From assembly GCF_021366795.1 (NCBI RefSeq), contig NZ_JAHCPS010000001.1, positions 186,001 to 250,000 on the forward strand: 64,000 nucleotides of DNA. The letters are read 5' to 3'. Under the pieces are notes generated by a model, which was not told the origin of the DNA, made no database searches, and saw only the letters and a program-made list of their open reading frames with translations. The translations under genes and the position numbers were made by a program. Source of the DNA: Macrococcoides caseolyticum. Lineage in GTDB: Bacteria; Bacillota; Bacilli; Staphylococcales; Staphylococcaceae. Shown here in pieces: positions 61,358-64,000 of this stretch; the first letter of the stretch is position 1, and each line of letters starts with the position of its first letter.

Positions 61358-62977
61358 TTATATTGATAACAATTGTTTTTGTAATAGCATGTAAAATTGC
61401 GTGTCATTTTGATGCAATAATGCATTCGTTCCAGATTCTACTATTGTGCCTTCATTCATTAAATAAATTGCGTCACATTGTTCAAACATTGTGAGGTCAT
61501 GTGACACAAGGATAATCGTTTGGTCACTTAATCCTTTTAAATAATCCATCATAATTTTTGAATTTTTAATATCCACACCATTAAATGGCTCATCCAATAT
61601 CCAAATCGGTTTATCGCGTAAGATCATCCTAATAAAATGGAGTCTTTTTTTCTCTCCTCCAGACAAATTTTCACCGAAGGATAATATTTCGCTGTCACTA
61701 TCAAATGGTAGATTGAAAAATTTAAGCAAATGATTTAATCGCGTCTTATCAACTGTTCCAAACATATTCTCCGCGACAGTACCATTGATGAAATGATTCT
61801 CCTGCTCCATCACATTGAACATTTCAAGTAAATAATGATGATGATGTATCTTTTGACCATTTAGTCGATAACCATCAACAGAAATTAATCCTAGTATTAC
61901 TTTTATTAATGTTGATTTCCCTGCACCACTAGGGCCTGCTATACCTGTAAACGTTCCCTTTTGAATGGATAGATTAATATTATTGAGACGATGATCTACA
62001 TTGATGTGATTCAAATCTAACCGATTAAATGGTTCATTTATAGGTGAATATAGGCTTGATTCATTTAATTCATCTAAATGTGCTATCGCATGATCCGTCT
62101 CAACTTTATGATACGGAAAATGAACCATAGGAATACTCATTTCAAATAGTGTTATCGCCACCATTACCATACTCAAATACATCATCGTATCTCTAGTTGG
62201 ATCAAAGATCATAACCACAATAACTAAAAAAATTGCGATCATTGCGATGATATTCAGTAAAAAATCATACACAATAAGGATTCTATTTTCCTTTTTGATG
62301 GCATGTTCCATTGCGTGTTGTTTATCATATAACATTTGTTGATAGACGTTATTGTTATCAAATACCTTTAATGCTTCGTTTGCCATATGAAAATCCAGCA
62401 AATGTGATTCAAATGCTTGTGTTGTTTGAATTTTCTCTATTACCGTGCGCTCTAAAATTTTTGAAACGACAATTGGCAATATTAATGTGAGTAATAGCAT
62501 CGCTAAAGCTAATACTAAACTTGCATAAAGACTAAATTGTGCATAAATACATACAACAAGTAGTGTTGTCACGAGTGCAATGACGGGGGGATATATTACT
62601 CTAAGTAATAAGTTCTGAAGTTTTTCAATATCATTGACTGTTCGATTGAGTAAAGTTGATAACTGATATTTGGCCTGAATCGTAATAAAGTTATCAAATA
62701 AATGGCGCACCGTCATAACTCTTATATCTTTTAACATTTCAAATGTTGCTTCATGACTAATGAGCCGTTCAAAGTATTTACATATCGCACGTATAACACC
62801 AAACAATTTTATAGTTGCAACTAGCGTCATCAATGTATATAAAGGGACTTTATACGCACTTTTAGATAGCATTAATCCACTTAAGCTAAACATGCCAATT
62901 GCAGTTAATCCACCAATCGTCCCTATCAATATGGCAATGCATAATGATTTTTTTGTCATTTTAGAAATGTAACGCAT
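61358..62977 (-). CDS. cydC: Thiol-exporting ABC transporter subunit CydC
   Basis: Half of the heterodimeric CydDC exporter that moves glutathione or cysteine-type thiols out and is needed for cytochrome bd assembly. Six membrane helices cover about residues 15-300. The nucleotide-binding domain follows: Walker A GPSGAGKSTLIKVI, signature LSGGEKKRLHFIRM, Walker B IWILDEPFNGVD and the switch His in VSHDLTM. Length is 539 residues. The start ATG directly follows the cydD stop, with GAGGAGGTG inside the end of cydD. In a bacillithiol-using host the exported thiol may be cysteine. Confidence 0.88.
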   Translation of the reverse strand: MRYISKMTKKSLCIAILIGTIGGLTAIGMFSLSGLMLSKSAYKVPLYTLMTLVATIKLFGVIRAICKYFERLISHEATFEMLKDIRVMTVRHLFDNFITIQAKYQLSTLLNRTVNDIEKLQNLLLRVIYPPVIALVTTLLVVCIYAQFSLYASLVLALAMLLLTLILPIVVSKILERTVIEKIQTTQAFESHLLDFHMANEALKVFDNNNVYQQMLYDKQHAMEHAIKKENRILIVYDFLLNIIAMIAIFLVIVVMIFDPTRDTMMYLSMVMVAITLFEMSIPMVHFPYHKVETDHAIAHLDELNESSLYSPINEPFNRLDLNHINVDHRLNNINLSIQKGTFTGIAGPSGAGKSTLIKVILGLISVDGYRLNGQKIHHHHYLLEMFNVMEQENHFINGTVAENMFGTVDKTRLNHLLKFFNLPFDSDSEILSFGENLSGGEKKRLHFIRMILRDKPIWILDEPFNGVDIKNSKIMMDYLKGLSDQTIILVSHDLTMFEQCDAIYLMNEGTIVESGTNALLHQNDTQFYMLLQKQLLSI

Positions 62978-64000
62978 CTATAGCACCTCCTCTATTCGTA
63001 CCTGGTCATGTAATGTAACTTGACCCGCTTTAATAACGATACAATGTTCTGCTTGTTCGATTGTATGCTGATGATGTGCAATAACCATAACCGTAGCAAT
63101 TGATTTGAGTTGCGTTATCGCTTCTTCAATAATACGTTCACTTTCAATATCAAGCATTGCAGTTGGTTCATCAAATATAACAAGTGCTTTAGGCTGTACA
63201 AACACTCGAAGTAACATTAATCGTCGCATCTCACCACCAGATAACTGACGCTCACCATCTCCAAGTGTGGTGTCATAACCATCTGGCATATTCATAAAGA
63301 GGTCATGGAGTTTAAGTACTTTTGCATAATGATAGACAAGCCCAGGATCAACGGATTGAAACATTGTAATATTATTCATTACCGATGTATTCAAAAGAAT
63401 TGGATGTTGCGATAAATAGACAATATTATCCTTAAAGCGATGTGGTAATGTAATGACACCTTGCGCCGGTTCAAGGTTTGCGAGCACTTTTGCAAAAGTA
63501 GATTTTCCTGAACCACTTGGTCCGGCGATTACGTAATGACAGACAGGGATTTCCGTAGACACATTCAGTTGAAAGTTTGTGTGTGTCTGATGAAATGTTA
63601 ACTTAACATCATCAAATATTATTGATTCTTTCAAATGATACTTAATCGTAGTTTCTTTTTTTTCTTGACGTACTGCCTCTTCAAGCAATTCTCCGTATCC
63701 ACTCGATTGTTTACCTGTATGAAACGCGAGTCCTAAATCTTTTAAGGCATTGTAAAATTCAGGCGCAAGCATTAATACAACGACGGATACATAAAAAGAA
63801 ATGGATTCAAATACAATAAGTGATAAACCGATTTCCAGTGCGATAATACCAATCGACAGCATCGCAATAAATTCGAGCATGAGTGTTGATAAAAATGCCG
63901 TTTTTAAAATAGACATCGTATTCTGTTTATACTTATTGGAATAGTCTTCTACTTTTGTCATTGATTCATTATCATATTTAAAAAGCTTAATCGTCATAAT
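62978..64000 (-). CDS. cydD: Thiol-exporting ABC transporter subunit CydD, N-terminus cut by window edge
   Basis: The C-terminal 341 or so residues of CydD are visible; about 200 N-terminal residues lie beyond the right edge, so the Met at 63997 is internal. The last membrane helices cover FLSTLMLEFIAMLSIGIIAL and the next segment. The nucleotide-binding domain has Walker A GPSGSGKSTFAKVL, signature LSGGEMRRLMLLRV, Walker B LVIFDEPTAMLD and the switch His in VIAHHQH. It is the first visible gene of the cydDC pair. cydAB would be expected upstream, outside the window. Confidence 0.87.
   Translation of the reverse strand: MMTIKLFKYDNESMTKVEDYSNKYKQNTMSILKTAFLSTLMLEFIAMLSIGIIALEIGLSLIVFESISFYVSVVVLMLAPEFYNALKDLGLAFHTGKQSSGYGELLEEAVRQEKKETTIKYHLKESIIFDDVKLTFHQTHTNFQLNVSTEIPVCHYVIAGPSGSGKSTFAKVLANLEPAQGVITLPHRFKDNIVYLSQHPILLNTSVMNNITMFQSVDPGLVYHYAKVLKLHDLFMNMPDGYDTTLGDGERQLSGGEMRRLMLLRVFVQPKALVIFDEPTAMLDIESERIIEEAITQLKSIATVMVIAHHQHTIEQAEHCIVIKAGQVTLHDQVRIEEVL

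Noticed and set aside
1-64000. Prophage, insertion sequence, CRISPR or defence island
   Set aside because: No transposase, integrase, phage structural gene, repeat-spacer array or toxin-antitoxin pair was seen; nearly all genes are core metabolism or envelope functions.

Overview
The window looks like chromosomal core sequence from a low-GC Firmicute of the family Staphylococcaceae, most likely Macrococcus or a close relative. Several proteins read as near-orthologues of Staphylococcus aureus proteins (MgrA, LtaS, NrdE, GdpS, HPF, MurB, FruA). Blocks such as hpf-secA-prfB, comFA-comFC, tagO-yvyE-degV, nrdIEF and queCDE follow Bacillus/Staphylococcus synteny. A lipoprotein c-type cytochrome directly downstream of prfB is the Bacillus cccB arrangement. 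It points away from S. aureus, which lacks c-type cytochromes, and towards the oxidase-positive genus Macrococcus. This assignment is inference from gene content, not a database match.

Layout. 1-7.7 kb, mostly minus strand: comFA-comFC (DNA uptake), hpf (ribosome hibernation), secA, prfB with its programmed frameshift, and cccB, with a fatty-acid-binding DegV protein upstream. 7.8-19.6 kb: yvyE, tagO (wall teichoic acid), a YitT membrane protein behind a structured leader, the GGDEF protein GdpS, a split ThrE-type exporter, pepT, glycerate kinase, bacilliredoxin, two lipoproteins, a GrpB-family protein and murB. 19.7-23.4 kb: nrdI-nrdE-nrdF with two NrdR-like boxes exactly 32 bp apart. 23.6-29.7 kb: an EamA transporter, queF, two tandem POT peptide transporters and a lipid-kinase-like protein. 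29.8-37.8 kb, minus: deoxyribonucleotidase, hisC, a two-gene osmolyte ABC transporter, recQ and an ABC-F ATPase. 37.9-44.6 kb: ZIP transporter, ltaS, an orphan PxpC-like protein and pabA-pabBC. 44.7-46.6 kb: preQ1-I riboswitch and queC-queD-queE. 46.6-53.9 kb: small membrane and stress proteins, one with a sigma-B promoter, aldo-keto reductase, AIM24 protein, RluF-type synthase and an MpfA-type CNNM/CBS protein with a structured leader. 54.0-64.0 kb: fruR-fruK-fruA, aldo-keto reductase, COG0523 GTPase, mgrA, a second DegV protein, and cydD-cydC, with cydD cut by the window edge.

Functional links. queF and queCDE together provide most of the queuosine-precursor route, and only queCDE carries a visible preQ1 switch. 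FakB/DegV, LtaS, TagO and MurB are envelope functions. CydDC and CccB support respiration.

I see no prophage, insertion sequence, CRISPR array or obvious defence island. The least explained signals are non-coding: the yitT leader with a terminal terminator-like hairpin, the mpfA leader with mutually exclusive stems and a masked Shine-Dalgarno sequence, a dispersed hairpin-rich repeat family (8.5 and 29.8 kb), tandem GCTAGC hairpins at 50.3 kb, and near-perfect palindromes before hisC and mgrA.
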